This document shows positions 50,334 through 61,133 of a DNA stretch of 64,000 bases, piece by piece. The notes beneath the pieces were generated by a model. It was given only the letters and a program-made list of their open reading frames with translations, did not search any database and was not told where the DNA came from. Origin of the DNA: Effrenium voratum (lineage: Eukaryota; Sar; Dinophyceae; Suessiales; Symbiodiniaceae); NCBI GenBank assembly GCA_963377175.1, contig CAUJNA010000590.1:1-64000 (forward strand). Reading direction: 5' to 3'. A program made the position numbers and the translations under genes. Numbering within the stretch: position 1 is the first letter of the stretch; each line of letters opens with the position of its first letter.

Positions 50334-50504
50334 GTTGGGGTTGTCTCGAGAAGGATTGGAACTACTTGAACCCCGTTTCTTATTGCAAAGTGCGAGCCGC
50401 CCCGGCAGCTGCTCCAGGGACACCGAAAACCTCACACGAGCGGGTTTTTTGCCTGGTTTTGGCGCACGTTGACCCTCCTCCAATTTGGATGAATCCAGGG
50501 GTGC

Positions 50505-50634
50505 TTGTGCATACCCCTTTTACATACCCCTTCGACAAATGAACCCAAAAGGCCGGCTGATGTTAATACCATATCCTCAAGTTGGAAACCACGGAAGCCA
50601 AGGGGTATGCACAAGGGGTATGTACTTGCACCCT
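50505..50634 (+). mobile_element. MITE with gtgcataccccttt ends
   Basis: cttgtgcataccccttttac and aaggggtatgcacaagg are inverted; a fragment is at 41.26 kb. Confidence 0.75.
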
Positions 50635-51149
50635 TAGAATGAAACGCCTTATAAACAATGGTTCTATGAACTTTGTGTAACAAAGTGGCAGCTGAACCCC
50701 AGGGAAACAAACTAACACTTGGAACCTGACGTGCGGGACCCGGTCCCTTCAAAAGGAAATGGTCCAAACAGCCGACGCATTCGTCAGTGACTGAACAAGA
50801 GCAAACTAGACACAACAATGTGTCTTAGCAAACAAAGGCGACAACTGTTCATAGACAACTCTGTATCCACGAAGAGCACAATGAGCCACATCGAGAACAG
50901 GGTGCAAGAAAATAATATGTTAAACAAATGCCCACCCAAAAAACTGCCAACAAAAAACTTGTGTTTATTTTTGTCTTGTTGGTCGGTTGCCTCAACACAA
51001 AAGAGGACTGACCAACCTGCAAGGCCAAACGTCGAGTGAACCCGTTGCTCACTCGGGGGATGGTGTTTTCTTGTCCTCCGTGCGTGTCCTGTTTTGTTCT
51101 TGTCGGTGGGGAATCGACTTCCTTGATATATCCATGGCCTTTGTGCGGT

Positions 51150-51333
51150 GGATGGGGATGACTCCGTCAAGACGCGGGCGCGGCACAAAACCGCCTTGGA
51201 TCTTCGGCCAGGCCACGCGCCGTCCTTCTGGGCCGACGGGGCATTGAAGAGCAGGCCGACGGTATCCAGGTTCAACGAGGCCATGTCGGCGCCCAACAAG
51301 CCTCGCACTCGCCGAGTCGGCAAAAACGAGGAA
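51150..51333 (-). CDS. exon abutting a family A element
   Basis: Starts directly after GGACCGAG, the family A end. Reads SSFLPTRRVRGLLGADMASL, NLDTVGLLFNAPSAQKDGAW. Unrecognised. The lower edge is approximate. Confidence 0.55.
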
Positions 51334-51455
51334 CTCGGTCCTCCAGTGAGGTTAGAAGAAGTTGGTACCCAACTTTTTCCGGTTTTGTCTATTTTAGCAG
51401 GGGAAGCCTGCCACCAAAGTTGGTGAGAAAGGGCACCAATTGCTGGGGGACCTAG
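51334..51455 (+). mobile_element. Family A introner-like element at a splice acceptor
   Basis: ctcggtcctccagtgaggtt to tgctgggggacctag; its gene-strand 3' AG is the likely acceptor of the 51.3 kb exon. Confidence 0.85.
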
Positions 51456-51843
51456 AATGTTTTTCCGTGGATCGAGAGGCTCTTACTTTCGGAGAAGCCG
51501 GTGGCCAGTTTGCGAGATCAATCGAACTGCCTAGGAGCAAAAGCAAGAGGGCAGAACAGCGAGGGTTTATTTGGACCCTCAGTGGAGTTCCACGGGAAAG
51601 GGCACCTGTTGGTGAAGCAACACACTGGAGGGCTGGCTGGTCCCTGGTTTTGTGGAGGTAATCTGGTGCGCCTCCCCTTTTCATTCCTCCAAAAAAATAA
51701 CCCTAGACCATCGGACATTCCACCGCCGAAGCGATCGGAAAACCGCTTGCCAAGGCGCCGAAAGCTCCGTCCTGCGAGCCGAAAGCTGAATCTCACGCTC
51801 AGGGAAATCTCGAGTGACCTAACAGAAAATCAAACATGTCCAA

Positions 51844-51960
51844 CTAGGTCCTCCAGAGAGGTTAGAATAAGATACCAACTCCTTCCTGTAGTCTAATTAT
51901 TTCAGTAGGAGAACCCTCCCAACCAAAGAAAGGGGAGAGAAAGGGCACTGGGGGACCTAG
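51844..51960 (+). mobile_element. Family A introner-like element
   Basis: ctaggtcctccagagaggtt to cactgggggacctag, main orientation, between open minus segments on both sides. Confidence 0.85.
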
Positions 51961-52019
51961 CCAATGCCCTTTCGCTGTCTTGGGGAACTTGAAAGCTGCC
52001 CAGTTCTTTGGGCGCCGCA

Positions 52020-52165
52020 GGTGGACCAAAGAAGGCTCTTGTGAAGGTGGCGCCCAAAGGGAATCTCACGCCAGGCTGTTTCTGGTGAAGAAGGCTCTTG
52101 TGAAGGAGTCCCTTCGAAGGTGCTTGTTTCTGTTCTCAAAGGGAATCCCACGGGTTGCAACGGCT
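52020..52165 (+). repeat. local duplication
   Basis: gaaggctcttgtgaagg and aaagggaatcYcacg each occur twice. Confidence 0.6.
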
Positions 52166-52472
52166 TCGAAACGTCCCCTCGATTCCCTTGGGGTGAAGCA
52201 CTGAATCCCCTTCTCGCCCACCTCAGGGTTGGACGAGAGTCGTGTTTAAATAGGTGTAAACCCCTTGGTTTCAGCAATCTTCATTCTTTGGGCTTCTCAA
52301 TTCGCCAGCCTGACCTCCTGACAGCCTTAAGGCCCAACTGGCCCTAGGGTCTGATTTTGAATCAAGGAGTTGGATCCTATGACTATGAACGGTAGCGTTC
52401 GGGGACGACTTGGAACCTTCCAAGGCATTTCAAGCGATCCTTTGCCATGCCAGAACAGCCAGTGCTGATTTT

Positions 52473-52585
52473 CATATGGCTGTGGGTCAAAAATTGGTAC
52501 CCAAAGTGGAACCCTGGTAGAAGGAAACATGGACTAAACCCTGCGCTCCCCTGGTGGATGAATTTTGACCCACAGCCATATATCT
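52473..52585 (+). mobile_element. Family E MITE
   Basis: Perfect inverted ends atatggctgtgggtcaaaa and ttttgacccacagccatat. Confidence 0.9.
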
Positions 52586-52794
52586 CCAAGCCCTTCTGTC
52601 CCATCCTTCCCGCGCTCGGTGCAAAAAGGGCGCTCTTTCCTTTCGGGGCCTACCCACGGAGCCCACTGGCCTGGGCATCTCGCAGAATTGGACCCCCCTT
52701 TTGGATGCTTGACTTGTTTGGGGGACAGCCCCCTCACCAAAAGCTCAAGGAAGGAAAAAAATGCCCCAAGCTCTTTTCAGGCTCTTCTCCCCTT

Positions 52795-52955
52795 CCCCGC
52801 CCGGTTCTCCGAGTGACGGGTCCTGCTGCCAGCTCGCAGAACCCATCAGCTCCATCTTCAACCGTCCCGGCGAGTCCTTGATCACCACGCGCACCGCGGG
52901 AGTCGAACGCCCGCCGAGCCTTCGGAGACGAACGCTCGCTGCGCTGTCTTCGGCA
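52795..52955 (-). CDS. exon, unrecognised protein
   Basis: AASVRLRRLGGRSTPAVRVV then IKDSPGRLKMELMGSASWQQ, DPSLGEP; acceptor GAAGACAG, possible GC donor. The strand-like VRVVIKD and LKMELMG suggest a beta fold. Confidence 0.55.
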
Positions 52956-52989
52956 GGGGTGAGAGGCCCCGAAGAAAAGCTGCAAGTTG

Positions 52990-53087
52990 CTTAAAACCAA
53001 TGGAAAAAACACATATTTCCAGTAGTGATAGATTCCTTTAAAACCAACAGGGGAAAATAAAAACTATTCTTCAGCAAATGGAAGAAC
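52990..53087 (+). mobile_element. Family B MITE
   Basis: ttgcttaaaaccaatgg, core tccagtagtgatagattcct, end cagcaaatggaaga. Confidence 0.8.
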
Positions 53088-53109
53088 ATGAACCAAAAAA
53101 AACCACTGG

Positions 53110-53215
53110 AACTCCCTTCGTCTCCAAACTGGGCTTGCCTGAGCCTATCGGCACCTGCTTGACGGCACCCTTGCTCAAGTTCGGATTTTGTTACAGGGGC
53201 TGAGTGGGCCACGAA
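53110..53215 (-). CDS. possible exon, unrecognised
   Basis: FVAHSAPVTKSELEQGCRQA then GADRLRQAQFGDEG. Boundaries approximate. Confidence 0.4.
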
Positions 53216-53476
53216 CGAAGAACACAACCCACTCTGTTTCAGGGATTCCCCGCTTGTGCCAAAAGGCACACAAAATATCCTAGCATGTCCCAGAACAAAA
53301 TGTAAAGTCACCAAGGTCCCCCCCCACCATATAATAGTTAGGGGCTGGGGATACTGAAATGATTCGTACACATCTGTTTCGCCAATCCAGCCCACCAATC
53401 CAGGCCACCAACTGGAGGGAAGCTGAGCCATGGGTAAGTTCTGGCTCTAGAGGGTAAATGGGGCTTCCGGCTTCCT

Positions 53477-53622
53477 CTTGGTTGAAGTTGAAAGGGGAGC
53501 AACAAAAATAAACTATAGCAGTTAAGTGGGCATTTCCCACTCATTTTAGCAGTTAAGTGGGCATTTCCCACTAAACCACAATAAGCAAAAATGTAAAACA
53601 TGCTTCCCAACAACAACCATGT
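53477..53622 (+). mobile_element. Family I MITE with internal duplication
   Basis: As other copies, but tttagcagttaagtgggcat with ttcccact is repeated in tandem. Confidence 0.8.
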
Positions 53623-53877
53623 CCTACCCCTAACCTCCAAACCACAAACTGAGCGCAACCTGAAGTTGGGGGGGGGTTGTCAAACACGATGCCCTTCTTC
53701 CGCCATGGTGTATGCGATGCCCGCCTTTCAACTCACTTCCGTGGATTGGCCAACAAAAGTCCAAACTTCTTTGCCAACTAAACTGCTCCAGCCTCAAAAA
53801 GTGACTAACGTCCGAAACGGAACTGGAAAAACTCGGGAAGTGAGCTATTATTTGGGTCCAAAAAGGGTCCACAATCG

Positions 53878-53998
53878 CTAGGTCCTCCTGTGGAGAGGTT
53901 AGAATAAGGGTACCCGATTATTCTTCTCTAGTCGAGTAGGGTTGAACCCTCTCCCGAAAAAGAAACGGCAGAGAAGGGCACCTAGCTGGGGGACCTAG
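53878..53998 (+). mobile_element. Family A introner-like element
   Basis: ctaggtcctcctgtggagag to cctagctgggggacctag, main orientation. Confidence 0.85.
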
Positions 53999-53999
53999 C

Positions 54000-54113
54000 T
54001 AACGCCCATCTTCTTTTTCGCCCCCTCCCCTAAACAAAAATCAAACATATGTCCAGTGACAGATTCCCTTTCAGACGAACAAGGGGTGAGAGAGGGCACC
54101 TAGCTGGGAGACC
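54000..54113 (+). mobile_element. Family B/A hybrid
   Basis: Family B-like start and core (tccagtgacagattcccttt), but its end gggcacctagctgggagacct is that of family A. Probably a recombinant, adjoining the previous element. Confidence 0.6.
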
Positions 54114-54158
54114 TCGATGCCTTTGGCCCAAACTTCATCTCCGCGGCATGGATCGGAC

Positions 54159-54209
54159 CCTGGCCGGCCTCTGGCGCCACTCCTCCAGCAGCCCGCTCAG
54201 CGCCACGCC
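54159..54209 (-). CDS. exon, unrecognised protein
   Basis: GVALSGLLEEWRQRPAR, phase 0, acceptor CTGCCCAG. Donor AGG before GTCCGA. Confidence 0.5.
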
Positions 54210-54657
54210 CTGGGCAGAAAGAAAGCCCAAGGAATGCCCGGCGGTTGGTTGGGGGGGGGTTCAGAGGAAAAAAGAAAAGGACAAAAAACTGAGAAAAACC
54301 GCTTTTTGTTCCTCTCTTTTTTTTACTGTGGATATCCCTGAGAAAAAAAGGCCCAAAACGACAGGGCAAACTCGGTATACACTGGAGTTGTGGTGGAGTT
54401 TTAGTACTAGATTTGGTATATATGTTTGCAGGTTTTGGCAGATATGGTACCAGTACCAGCTGTAGGGTGCTCAAGTCTGCCGATGGCGATTTCTCCAGTC
54501 AGTTCCAACCAACCCGAAGGGTCGACAAGCTAGAAAACTGTTTGGGCAACTCAGAAAGCCAAGCTGTGACTGTGAAGCTTCACAAACACAACATCCACCC
54601 CAAAAAGTTCGGGAGAAACAAACAACAACAACTTAAATTTGAGAAGAAAAAAACAAC

Positions 54658-54770
54658 AACCTCGGTTGCTTTCTGTTTCCTGCTAAAATAACTTTTAGTA
54701 GTTTAATGGAAAACCCATTAGTTGGCAAAAGGTTAAAGTCCCAACATCCCTCGGCAAAATGCACCAAAGC
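54658..54770 (+). mobile_element. Family C MITE
   Basis: tcggttgctttctgtttcct to ggcaaaatgcaccaaa. Confidence 0.85.
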
Positions 54771-54898
54771 TATGTCCAACCCACTTCTTGACCAGGGTAA
54801 AAACTTTCACCCATGGGACTCCACCTCCAAAAAATCCACCACCCTGGGGTTTGAGTCTCTCCTTGGGTCCCTTGTGGGGCGCCTCCCCCCGCTCTCGC

Positions 54899-55024
54899 CT
54901 GGAAGGCCGCCTCCACCGCGTTCCGCGCACTCTCCACGCCGCCCAGCGCCCGTTGCAGCCGCAGCAGCGGCCTTAAGCCCAGCAGCGCGCCCAGGCGCGA
55001 GGCCAGCGCCGGCAGGCGCAGCGC
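54899..55024 (-). CDS. exon, unrecognised protein
   Basis: Forty-two codons, ALRLPALASRLGALLGLRPL, LRLQRALGGVESARNAVEAA, FQ. Acceptor CCCCAG, donor CAG before GCGAGA (GC-AG), phase 0. Leu/Ala-rich helices. Confidence 0.6.
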
Positions 55025-55262
55025 CTGGGGACCCATGGGCTCTTCTCTACTGGTACCTTCCATTTCTCACTGGCTGAGTGGATGGCCCAACAAAAAGTCC
55101 AAACTTTATATTTACCACTAAAATGGTCTTCCCAAAAAGGTTAAAGTTCATGAACTCAGGAAGTCAGATTTTCATTCTTTCACTTAGCCTTAGACAAGGA
55201 ACTGTGCCAAAACCCTAGACAATGTACCAGAATCCCTCAACATCTTATAGCTACCTTTCTAG

Positions 55263-55380
55263 AAACACTTCCTCATGCTGAACCCAGGGATCCTTCTTTC
55301 TCCGCAATCCCAGGGAAAACGGCCGGTGTTTGAAAAGAACGATGGTTGAAAGAATGGGGAATCAACCCCTAGATTATTGG
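55263..55380 (-). mobile_element. Family H MITE
   Basis: acacttcctcatgctgaacc to gggaatcaacccctagatta. Confidence 0.7.
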
Positions 55381-55406
55381 TCTGTGGCTTTGTGTGGACT
55401 CCCTAA

Positions 55407-55520
55407 CTGGGTCCTCCAGTAGAGAGGCTAGAATAAGGGTACCAACTTTTGTCTGTGGCCTATTTTAGTAGGGGAACCCTCCCCCAACAAAGGGCAAAAT
55501 GGCGCTACTGCGGGACCTAG
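55407..55520 (+). mobile_element. Family A introner-like element
   Basis: ctgggtcctccagtagagag to gctactgcgggacctag, main orientation. Confidence 0.85.
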
Positions 55521-55632
55521 CCCATCTTCTTGTTCGCCCCCTCCCCTGGAAAAAAGATCAAACAATATGTCCAGCAGTGACAGATTTCCTTTAAGACGAA
55601 TAAGGGAGAATAAGACATATTCTTGAGCAAAC
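55521..55632 (+). mobile_element. Family B MITE
   Basis: cccatcttcttgttcgcccc, core tccagcagtgacagatttcc. Same family A-then-B order as at 53.88-54.11 kb, so the pair may have moved or duplicated together. Confidence 0.75.
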
Positions 55633-55990
55633 AAAACCTAACATGGAAGCTCCCCCCAGTTGGCCTCTGTAAATGGATGACCCCTGCAGCGTTCATATTC
55701 GTCTGCAAGGTGTTGGTGTTGTGTGCAGGGTGAAAGTGACCCATTGATTTTACACAAAAGTCCTGGTTCAGAAAGCGCAGCTTCCAAACATGGAAACCAG
55801 CAATGACCGGCCTCCTTTTGCTCCCGCTTTCAAACGTCAAAAGGGTCTCGAGCCTCGAAACGATGTGATTGTAGAATCCACAGGCAATCAGATTCGCTGC
55901 TTTGGATTATTTGGGGACCAACCATCCCTTACCTTCACCTTCACCAAACCACCAAATCAAACTTCAAAGGAAATCGCGTGGGTTACTCAC

Positions 55991-56094
55991 CAGAACATCC
56001 ACCATAGCTCCTCCGCGTATCACCAGGCCGCATGCCTGCAGAGCTCGGCGCCGGACCTGACCGAAGCCGATGCAGCCGCGGCATTTTGTGCCCT
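55991..56094 (-). CDS. exon, unrecognised protein
   Basis: Two bases plus GTKCRGCIGFGQVRRRALQA then CGLVIRGGAMVDVL. Acceptor AATTTAG, donor CTG before GTGAGT. Joins in phase to the 56.5 kb exon through a 339-nt GA-AG intron. Confidence 0.62.
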
Positions 56095-56433
56095 CTAAAT
56101 TGTGGTCCCACCGCTTCATGCGACCCCCCCCCCGGCCCCACCGTGTGTTCCCCCAAAATCAGGCTTTAACCTGCAGCCATACAATACATGTCTATTGTAC
56201 TTACCTTGGGCGACCGAACTTAGGTGAAGAATAGCCCTGGTTCACATGTCCCATCCCACCCCCAACTTTTGGGTGGAAACACCCGCCCAAACTTTCGGCG
56301 GTTTATTAAGCTGTCGCCATGATAGGAGGCACCAATAGAAAGGAGGCCCACCCGTAACAAAGCCCAATAAGGCCAATTGGGCGCTCACAGCAAACCACAG
56401 GTATTCCGCCCGTTTTCCCACTTGCAATATGTC

Positions 56434-56560
56434 CTGCATGGTTCAAATGCTGGTGCAAACAGTTTAACTTCTGCTCAGTGAGAAAGATCTTTCCCAGCTC
56501 GATCCTTTCGGGCACCAACCCTTCGCGGCAAGACCCGCTTCTCCTTCGTGCCACAGGCCC
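56434..56560 (-). CDS. exon, unrecognised protein
   Basis: Forty-two codons plus one base: GPVARRRSGSCREGLVPERI, ELGKIFLTEQKLNCLHQHLN, HA. Acceptor CTTTCAG, donor GCAG before GACATA (GA-AG). Confidence 0.6.
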
Positions 56561-56739
56561 CTGAAAGACCGGAGACAACAAAAAACAATATCCTAAACAA
56601 GCTGCAACATCGAAACCATGCCCCCGCTTTCCCCCTATTTCAATGTCTAGATTAATGTTTTGCAGGGGATAGACTCTGTCCCATTTGCCTAGAACCAGGG
56701 CTCCAAATCCCAATCTCAACCACCAAACGGCTACCCTCC

Positions 56740-56807
56740 CACCCTTTTCACATGGAACCGTTCGACGTTCGTTTTGGGGGTCGCTCCGGCTCCGATTCCA
56801 CGCTTGT
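56740..56807 (-). CDS. possible exon abutting a family A element
   Basis: QAWNRSRSDPQNERR begins one base after CCTAG, the family A end. Short and unconfirmed. Confidence 0.3.
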
Positions 56808-56909
56808 CTAGGTCCTCCAGTAGAGAGGTTAGAATAAGGGGACCCTTTTTCTGTAGTCATTTGTAGTAGGGGAACCCTCCCCCACAAAAGGATTTCAAAG
56901 GACACCTGG
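56808..56909 (+). mobile_element. Family A element, left part, interrupted
   Basis: ctaggtcctccagtagagag to ggacacctgg. Its usual right end (ggcacctagctgggggacctag) lies at 57302-57323, beyond an insertion. Confidence 0.75.
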
Positions 56910-57305
56910 ACCTTCATTCGTTACATAAATTTGTGGCCCTTGGGTGTTTCGTAGCAGAAAGTTGCTAGTCGGGCGTTTTTCGGGGGAACGGGAACAATTT
57001 TGGATTCGAGCATTTTTGGCTACTGCGGCGGCTTCTCTCATCTCATATAGCCTGTTGCGTGGAAACATGTCCAATGTGAAACATAGCCTCAAAACGGGCG
57101 CAAATACCCGCAAAACGAGTGCAAATGCCCGCAAAACGAACGCAAATCCAAAACATGTAGCGCTTGGTATTTTGCAAGAAGCCCGTGTTCATGAAACGGT
57201 CGCTTTTTGGGGAACGAGCACTTTTTGGATCATTGGGCGAAAATAGATGCCCCGAGCACTTTTCTTTCGTGACACAAATTTATGTAACAATGGAAGGTCA
57301 AGGCA
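56906..57305. mobile_element. about 400-bp element with 30-bp inverted ends, nested in family A
   Basis: acctggaccttcattcgtta then cataaatttgtg at the left; its inverse, cacaaatttatgtaacaatg then gaaggtcaaggcacc, at the right. Contains tandem cgcaaa(a/t)acgagtgcaaa-like units near 57097-57150. Confidence 0.7.
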
Positions 57306-57339
57306 CCTAGCTGGGGGACCTAGTTGCTCTGGCTGCCTG

Positions 57340-57516
57340 CGGCCTGCGGCGACCTGATCCTTCGCTTCCAAACGCGGCCGAAAAAACGCGGCCGAACCGC
57401 GCGAGCGGGCGCTCGCGCGCGCGAGCGAGCGCCTGGGCTTCGTCCGGCTCCAGCCAGAGCCAGGCCTTCGCCGCGCGCTCGGCGAGGGGCAGAGTGCTGC
57501 GGAGCTCAGAAGGCAC
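57340..57516 (-). CDS. exon, unrecognised protein
   Basis: VPSELRSTLPLAERAAKAWL, WLEPDEAQALARARERPLAR, FGR. Acceptor CTGCCAG; a GT donor at CGC before GTTTTT is possible (about 57395). Confidence 0.6.
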
Positions 57517-57749
57517 CTGGCAGCGGGGAGGGGCAGCGGGGTGTGAGGGGCTGGGGTGGGGTGGGGTGGGGTGAAAAAGTTAAAACCCTTTGTCCCAGCG
57601 CTTGCAGACACCTTCTCTTTGTTCGGTTCAGTACAGCTTTCGGAGCGCTTGAGCGAGTCGCCTTTGAGCCCATGGTGGCCCGCCCAAAAAAAGTGTCGAA
57701 AGGAGCGTCGGGGGCAAGCAGTCCTGTTATGTCCATTTATGTACGCGGG

Positions 57750-57960
57750 GTGTTGTCAAAAATATGGACCCTTTCTGGGATGTGCCTCTTGTGCCGCCTT
57801 TGAAAGAGGATGCCAAAAACGCGTCCCCGCTTCTGACAAACCTTCTCGGAGTACTTTGCGCTGGTCATGCTTGACGTGAGCAACCTCGCGGATCTGACGG
57901 TGGAGCGGCCAGGGCAGCTTCTTTGCTGCCTCATGTGTAAGGGGTTCTGGTTTTGTTGTG
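57750..57960 (-). CDS. possible exon or relic, unrecognised
   Basis: HEAAKKLPWPLHRQIREVAH, VKHDQRKVLREGLSEAGTRF. Coding-like but with stops soon after; it may be a relic rather than an exon. Confidence 0.4.
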
Positions 57961-58019
57961 GCGGGGGTCAGTAGTGAACCCGCCGATGCTCTGCGGCTAC
58001 AGGTGAAGCGCCCCACCTA

Positions 58020-58210
58020 TGATCGATCGCCACGACGACGATGATGATGATGATGATGACGACGACGACGACGACGATGGCGATGGCGATGGCGATGACG
58101 ATGATGACGACGACGACGACGATGATGATGATGAAGCTGATGATGACGACAACGACGCTGACAATGACAATGATGGTGAGGAGAAGAAGCAGGAGGAGGA
58201 GGAGGAGGGG
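58020..58210 (+). repeat. GAY (GATGAC) repeat
   Basis: Trinucleotide repeat reading poly-Asp on plus and poly-Ser or His on minus. No gene signal around it. Confidence 0.9.
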
Positions 58211-59180
58211 CTGATAAGACACACCCACGTACAAAGACAAACCCATTTTGGTCGGAAAACAACAAAAAGAAACACCTGGCCTGGAACTTGACCGCCCGCA
58301 CCACCTCCAGGCCGAAACTCCTGTCCTGGCGGGAAAACGTCAATGGTTCAGCTTCCCACTCATTGGATTTGAGCCCGGTGGTTTAGTGGTTGGGGGTGGT
58401 GTGGTGGTTGGGGGTGGTTTCCTCATTTCCCCTCTACCAGAACCAGAGAGTCAAATCCCCAACCAATCCAAACCACCAGTCTGGAGCTGCCTAAATGTTG
58501 GTTGAAAGGAACCCCAACAAAGGTAGATTGCCCTGAAAACACACACACACACACACAAATAGGCTTTGTGTGACAAACGGGACCCCCAAGGGAGAATGTG
58601 CTGAATGAAAAGGGAGTCAGGAAGAAACAAAAAAAACACATCCATCCACATGATCATTGTTTGCGGAAACCTGGGGGATTAACAGGGGTCTGGATTGTCT
58701 TTGAAGAATTAGCTTCGCTCGATTGATGGGGGCTGGAAAAACAAAAAAAACTATCTCCTGTGCTGAGTGAGTAGGGTGTCCGCGAAAAACATCAAGGCAA
58801 GAAAGGAACCAACTATCACTTGTCTCGGGCAAGCCAATCTTAAAGCTTCCATCAATTACAGGCCCATGCTGGGGGCGTCAATTTTTTGACACGTACCACC
58901 TCTACGTTTTTAAACCCATAGGTGTCTTGTCCAAGGAACAGACCAGCAACCACGACCAATGACCAATCCCTAGAAACTAGTCCCCAAAATCGGTCGATGG
59001 GGCGCTTTCCGCCTTCGCCTCAACTCAAAGCAGGGAATCGCAGTGCTTGGCACTTGAAATTCCATCAAGTCCAGAGGCCCTGGAGAGGAATCCACCTGAA
59101 ATCCTTCCAAGCCCTGACTGAGATCTGAGCTTGGAACTTGTCCGCTGTTCATTTGGGCTCCCACACCCCCCGAGTTGTGA
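58211..59180. other. no gene seen
   Basis: Includes ggtggttgggggtggt repeats at 58378-58420 and an (AC)n at 58538-58558. Confidence 0.4.
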
Positions 59181-59201
59181 ATCCCCCGTGGATCCCCAGG
59201 C

Positions 59202-59240
59202 CTGGCCGGCAAAGAAGAGGCCTCGCAGGTAGGCCACCAC
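59202..59240 (-). CDS. short exon, unrecognised
   Basis: VVAYLRGLFFAGQ after GGCAG, GC donor (CAG before GCCTGG), phase 0. A longer version reads on to AWGSTG. Confidence 0.45.
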
Positions 59241-60149
59241 CTGCCTGGGAGGCAGAGACGGAAGTCCATTTCTTCGCCCGAGTGGGGGACTCAAAACATA
59301 GAACAAGGGTCAGGGTCGGACTTAGTCAACCATCAAATATACAGCGGGATAGGATTGAACCGAAAAATCAAAAAAATCAGCCGTATTGAGTCAACCCTAA
59401 AATTGCAGCTGGATAGGTTTGGAGGAGACTCCAGATTTGGGGGGAGATGTCAAAGGTAAGGTACGGCGCCGTTTGGAACCCCTGAGGGATGCACAAAGCC
59501 ACCCAGCATTTTGAGCCCCCCCCCACCCGCTAGATTCAGGTTCCATGCTGGGTGGGAGGATCTGAGCAGTAATTTTGGTTCATCTATGAAGCTTAACATC
59601 CACGACGGCATTCAACTGCTATGCAAAGGTTGCCCTTGTTAAATGGTGAAGGAGAGAAGAACCGTGCAGGACTATCTCCGACGGCTTATGTGCCACTGGC
59701 TCTGAATCAGTCCTCGACAATACGGAAACACACCATTGTCAGTTTTATGATCAGTTTTTGCTTTGTGGAAACTGATCTGATCAGTTTATGGAAACTGATC
59801 AATCAGCTTTAGTATCATGCTTGATCAGCATTGGCATTTGCGGTTCGTATTCTCATGTGCCTCGGATCCAGGGCCTTCGAGATGAACACAGGTCCTGCGG
59901 GCCAAGAGCCAAGAAACTTTGGGCGACTTCCATGCAGCCGAGAAGGGCTAACTTGATCCGAGCCTGCAACTAAAGTGGGGATGACTTTTTTCCAGGGTAC
60001 CCTTTTGGGAGGTTGATTTACAGGGACACCACAAGGAAACCAACCATTTTGGGGCTCTCCCTATAAGACACGCCCAAGTGGTTTGCAAGGCAAAGAAAGG
60101 GGCAACGGCTTCATGGCTAAAACTTTGCTCAGTGGCACAAATGCCCCTA

Positions 60150-60268
60150 CTAGGTTCTCCAGTAGAGAGGTTAGAATAAGGGTACCCGTTTTCTTTTTTC
60201 TTTTTTTAAGTAGGGGAAATCTCCCCCAAACAAGAAATGGTAAAAGGGCACCTAGCTGGGGGATCTAG
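60150..60268 (+). mobile_element. Family A introner-like element
   Basis: ctaggttctccagtagagag to cctagctgggggatctag. On the gene strand it starts within a few bases of the end of the 60.3-60.5 kb open segment. Confidence 0.85.
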
Positions 60269-60289
60269 ACTATAATCTGGCAATGGCTT

Positions 60290-60470
60290 GTTGCGTCTGG
60301 CAAACAAAGACACGTCTTTCTTCGAGCCGCTCATCCAAGGAGAGCTCCGGCTTGTGCACCTCCGCCCAGCTGCTGAAGTCTTCGTGCAGCTGCCTGGCAG
60401 GCTGCAACTGCTTGCATCGCAAGCAGCAAACATGCGGGAATGTCTCGCGGATGTGTCCCACAATAAACAA
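60290..60470 (-). CDS. exon, unrecognised protein
   Basis: PARQLHEDFSSWAEVHKPEL then SLDERLEERRVFVCQTQQAI. A CCLRC pair upstream may be coding. Acceptor GTTGCAG or GCCAG. Confidence 0.55.
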
Positions 60471-61026
60471 GAGTTCCCTGTTGGTTCCTCTTTAAAATGG
60501 CGAAACACCCGCAAACAACAACACACACACACCATATTTAACTTGGGGACTCCGACTTCCTGCCACGTATGCCTGCGGAGGCTTGGTACACGTTTAGGTT
60601 CAATTAAAGGGAAATGAAAGGAAAAACCGCCGCGTTGGGTCTCAAGTCATGTTCTGACACGACCTGCCGTATCTGCTGTCAAAATTCCTGTGGGCCGGGT
60701 AACTGTTTCTATCAGGAACCTTTACATGGGGTGACAGAAACTACTAGGGCATACATGACCATCCCTGGTTCAGGCAAACAAGCTGAACAAGACGACAGCC
60801 CAATATGGGGGAACCTAGCCTAGTAGAAAAAAACAAGGGAACTGAACGGCTCTTGGAAATCCGCTGAGCGGAGTTGACTCAAACAAGGGAAGAAGGCTGG
60901 AACCCCCCGGCCTTGGGTGAGGCCTTCGTCGAATCGGCTCGGCCGGGTTCCTCTCGTTCCTCTATACCCCCCTGACTTCTTGTGCCTCCAAGACTTGTTT
61001 ACACAAGGTTGACACATCCTGAAGCA

Positions 61027-61133
61027 ACATGGGTGTGGGTCAAAATTAAACCAACCGGGGACCGCAGTTTCTGGTCCATTCCACCTACCAGGGTTCCATT
61101 TTGGGTACTTATTTTTGACCCACAGCCACATCA
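61027..61133 (-). mobile_element. Family E MITE
   Basis: catgggtgtgggtcaaaat to tttttgacccacagccacat; opposite orientation to the other two copies. Confidence 0.85.

Noticed and set aside
50286..50483. Minus-strand frame containing APVGLEPTTS
   Set aside because: This peptide is the typical antisense translation of a tRNA T arm; the tRNA-like gene explains it.
58019..58291. Poly-Asp reading frame
   Set aside because: GAY trinucleotide repeat with no supporting gene features.
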